The position numbers and the translations under genes were made by a program. From Geodermatophilus pulveris (lineage in GTDB: Bacteria > Actinomycetota > Actinomycetes > Mycobacteriales > Geodermatophilaceae), in assembly GCF_900188375.1 (NCBI RefSeq), contig NZ_FZOO01000001.1, forward strand, positions 496,001-560,000: DNA of 64,000 nucleotides, written 5' to 3'. Shown here in pieces: positions 62,498 to 64,000 of the stretch; within the stretch, counting starts at the first letter, position 1; each line of letters starts with the position of its first letter. The notes beneath the pieces were generated by a model that saw only the letters and a program-made list of their open reading frames with translations, was not told the origin of the DNA and ran no database searches.

Positions 62498-64000
62498 CGG
62501 GGTCCCCCCGTGTCGGTGGTGGCGCCGGCGGGCGGGTCCTCGCCGGTGCCGACGAGGCCGGCGGCCAGCAGGGAGTCGGCCACGGCGGTGTCGTCGGTCG
62601 CGGCCGGCTCCTCCACCGGCGCGGCCGGCTTGGCCAGCTCGAACCAGTAGAAGCCGTGGCCGGAGAGCGTGAGCATGTAGGGCAGCACGCCGATCTGCGG
62701 GAACTCCACCCGGCCGGTCAGCTCGATCGGCGTGTAGCCCTCGAAGCGGCGGAGGTCCAGCTCCACCGGCTGCGGGAAGCGGGACAGGTTGTTGACGCAG
62801 AGCACCACGTCGTCGCCGAACTCGCGGACGAAGGAGAGCACCGTCGGGTTGCGCGAGCCGATCTCGCCGAAGCTGCCCAGGCCGAAGGTGGGGTGCTGCT
62901 TGCGGACGTGGATCATCTGCCGCAGCCAGTGCAGCATCGAGTTGGTGTTGCGCAGCTGGGACTCGACGTTGGTGACCTGGTAGCCGTAGACCGGGTCCTG
63001 GTTGAGCGGCAGGTACATCCGCTGGGGGTCGGCGGTGGAGAAGCCGCCGTTGCGGTCCGGCGTCCACTGCATGGGCGTGCGGACGCCGTCGCGGTCCCCG
63101 AGCCAGATGTTGTCGCCCATGGCGATCTCGTCGCCGTAGTAGAGGACCGGTGACCCGGGCAGGCTGAGCAGCAGCGCGTTGAACAGCTCCAGGGTGTCCA
63201 TGTCGTTGTCCAGCAGCGGCGCCAGCCGGCGGCGGATGCCGATGTTGGCCTTCATGCGGGGGTCCTTGGCGTACTCGGCCCACATGTAGTCGCGTTCCTC
63301 GTCGGTGACCATCTCCAGGGTCAGCTCGTCGTGGTTGCGCAGGAAGATGCCCCACTGGCAGTTGTCCGGGATCGCCGGCGTCTGGGCCATGATCTCCGAG
63401 ATCGGGAAGCGCTGCTCCCGCCGGACGGCCATGAACAACCGCGGCATCACCGGGAAGTGGAAGGCCATCTGGCACTCGTCGCCGTCCTCGCCGAAGTACT
63501 CGACGACGTCGGCCGGCCACTGGTTGGCCTCGCACAGCAGCACCCGGTCGGGATAGTCGGCCTCGACCACCTTGCGGACCTGCTTGAGGATCTCGTGGGT
63601 CCCCGGCAGGTTCTCGCAGTTGGTGCCCTCCTCCTCGATGAGGTACGGCACGGCGTCCAGCCGGAACCCGTCGATGCCGAGGTCCAGCCAGAACCGCAGC
63701 GCGTCCAGGATCGCCTCGATCACCCGCGGGTTCTCGAAGTTGAGGTCGGGCTGGTGGGAGAAGAACCGGTGCCAGAAGTACTGCTTGCGCACCGGGTCGA
63801 AGGTCCAGTTGGAGCTCTCGGTGTCGACGAAGATGATCCGCGCGTCGGCGTAGCGGGTGTCGTCGTCGCTCCACACGTAGAAGTCGCCGTAGGGGCCCTC
63901 GGGGTCGCTGCGGCTGGCCTGGAACCAGGGGTGCTGGTCCGAGGTGTGGTTCATGACGAAGTCGATGATCACGCGGATGCCGCGGGCGTGGGCGGCGGCC
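62494..64000 (-). CDS. treS: Trehalose synthase (maltose alpha-D-glucosyltransferase), 5' end outside the window
   Basis: At least 502 residues are visible; the frame is open to the window edge. GH13 enzyme interconverting trehalose and maltose. Motifs: [17 protein letters not shown], nucleophile in [13 protein letters not shown], acid Glu in LLCEANQW, and FLRNHDEL. The C-terminal 40 residues form an acidic Ala/Pro tail. With mak and glgB it makes the trehalose-to-alpha-glucan (GlgE) route; glgE would be expected upstream, beyond this window. Confidence 0.95.
   Translation of the reverse strand, partial: AAAHARGIRVIIDFVMNHTSDQHPWFQASRSDPEGPYGDFYVWSDDDTRYADARIIFVDTESSNWTFDPVRKQYFWHRFFSHQPDLNFENPRVIEAILDALRFWLDLGIDGFRLDAVPYLIEEEGTNCENLPGTHEILKQVRKVVEADYPDRVLLCEANQWPADVVEYFGEDGDECQMAFHFPVMPRLFMAVRREQRFPISEIMAQTPAIPDNCQWGIFLRNHDELTLEMVTDEERDYMWAEYAKDPRMKANIGIRRRLAPLLDNDMDTLELFNALLLSLPGSPVLYYGDEIAMGDNIWLGDRDGVRTPMQWTPDRNGGFSTADPQRMYLPLNQDPVYGYQVTNVESQLRNTNSMLHWLRQMIHVRKQHPTFGLGSFGEIGSRNPTVLSFVREFGDDVVLCVNNLSRFPQPVELDLRRFEGYTPIELTGRVEFPQIGVLPYMLTLSGHGFYWFELAKPAAPVEEPAATDDTAVADSLLAAGLVGTGEDPPAGATTDTGGPR

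Overview
The window is very GC-rich, uses GTG starts freely and packs genes with 4-nt stop/start overlaps. Gene content (Asp-type MurA, NucS, a DivIVA-like coiled coil, class F-type sortase, GlgE-pathway genes) points to an actinobacterium. The block argS-lysA-hom-thrC-thrB-rho-rpmE-prfA-prmC-tsaC-wecA-atp genes-DUF2550-cobalamin adenosyltransferase-murA has the same order as the Mycobacterium tuberculosis chromosome. Overall style suggests Geodermatophilaceae (Blastococcus, Geodermatophilus or Modestobacter); that family assignment is an inference from memory, not a search.

Layout. 1-8.4 kb: class III cyclase, ABC-F ATPase, a catalytically degenerate acyltransferase, a GNAT / polyhydroxyalkanoate synthase / phasin-like operon, an SDR, tRNA-Arg(CCG), and a DUF3105-DUF305 pair. 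8.4-33 kb: the conserved housekeeping block, interrupted by a terminator and a small ORF that separate atpC from atpD. 33-43 kb: ethylmalonyl-CoA mutase-type enzyme, a Gfo/Idh oxidoreductase, DUF2071, a crotonase-fold protein without catalytic glutamates, a dicarboxylate symporter, a lipoprotein, NucS and a tandem-fused 3-hydroxyacyl-CoA dehydrogenase. 43-47 kb: cell-surface and cell-division genes (sortase, DUF4397, membrane protein, DivIVA-like). 47-52.6 kb: crotonyl-CoA carboxylase/reductase, methylmalonyl-CoA epimerase, a hydrolase pseudogene, acetyl-CoA acetyltransferase and MeaB GTPase. 52.6-58 kb: FAD oxidoreductase, a DUF559 nuclease-like gene flanked by palindromic repeats, MarR, thioredoxin-TPR and a zinc metallopeptidase lipoprotein. 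58-64 kb: glgB, mak and treS (cut by the window edge).

How the genes work together. One metabolic theme recurs: acetyl-CoA condensation (thiolase), 3-hydroxybutyryl-CoA chemistry (fused dehydrogenase), PHA storage (phaC plus phasin-like), and the ethylmalonyl-CoA route (ccr, epi, ecm, meaB, cobalamin adenosyltransferase). The set is spread over several loci. The ccr promoter lies in a perfect 84-bp tandem duplication, and a related palindrome lies just upstream of ecm. A second theme is a family of seven nested-hairpin repeats whose outer and inner stems both covary between copies, most of them joined directly to stop codons.

No phage, insertion sequence or CRISPR array was seen. All coordinates come from reading the sequence by eye; family calls rest on recognised motifs.
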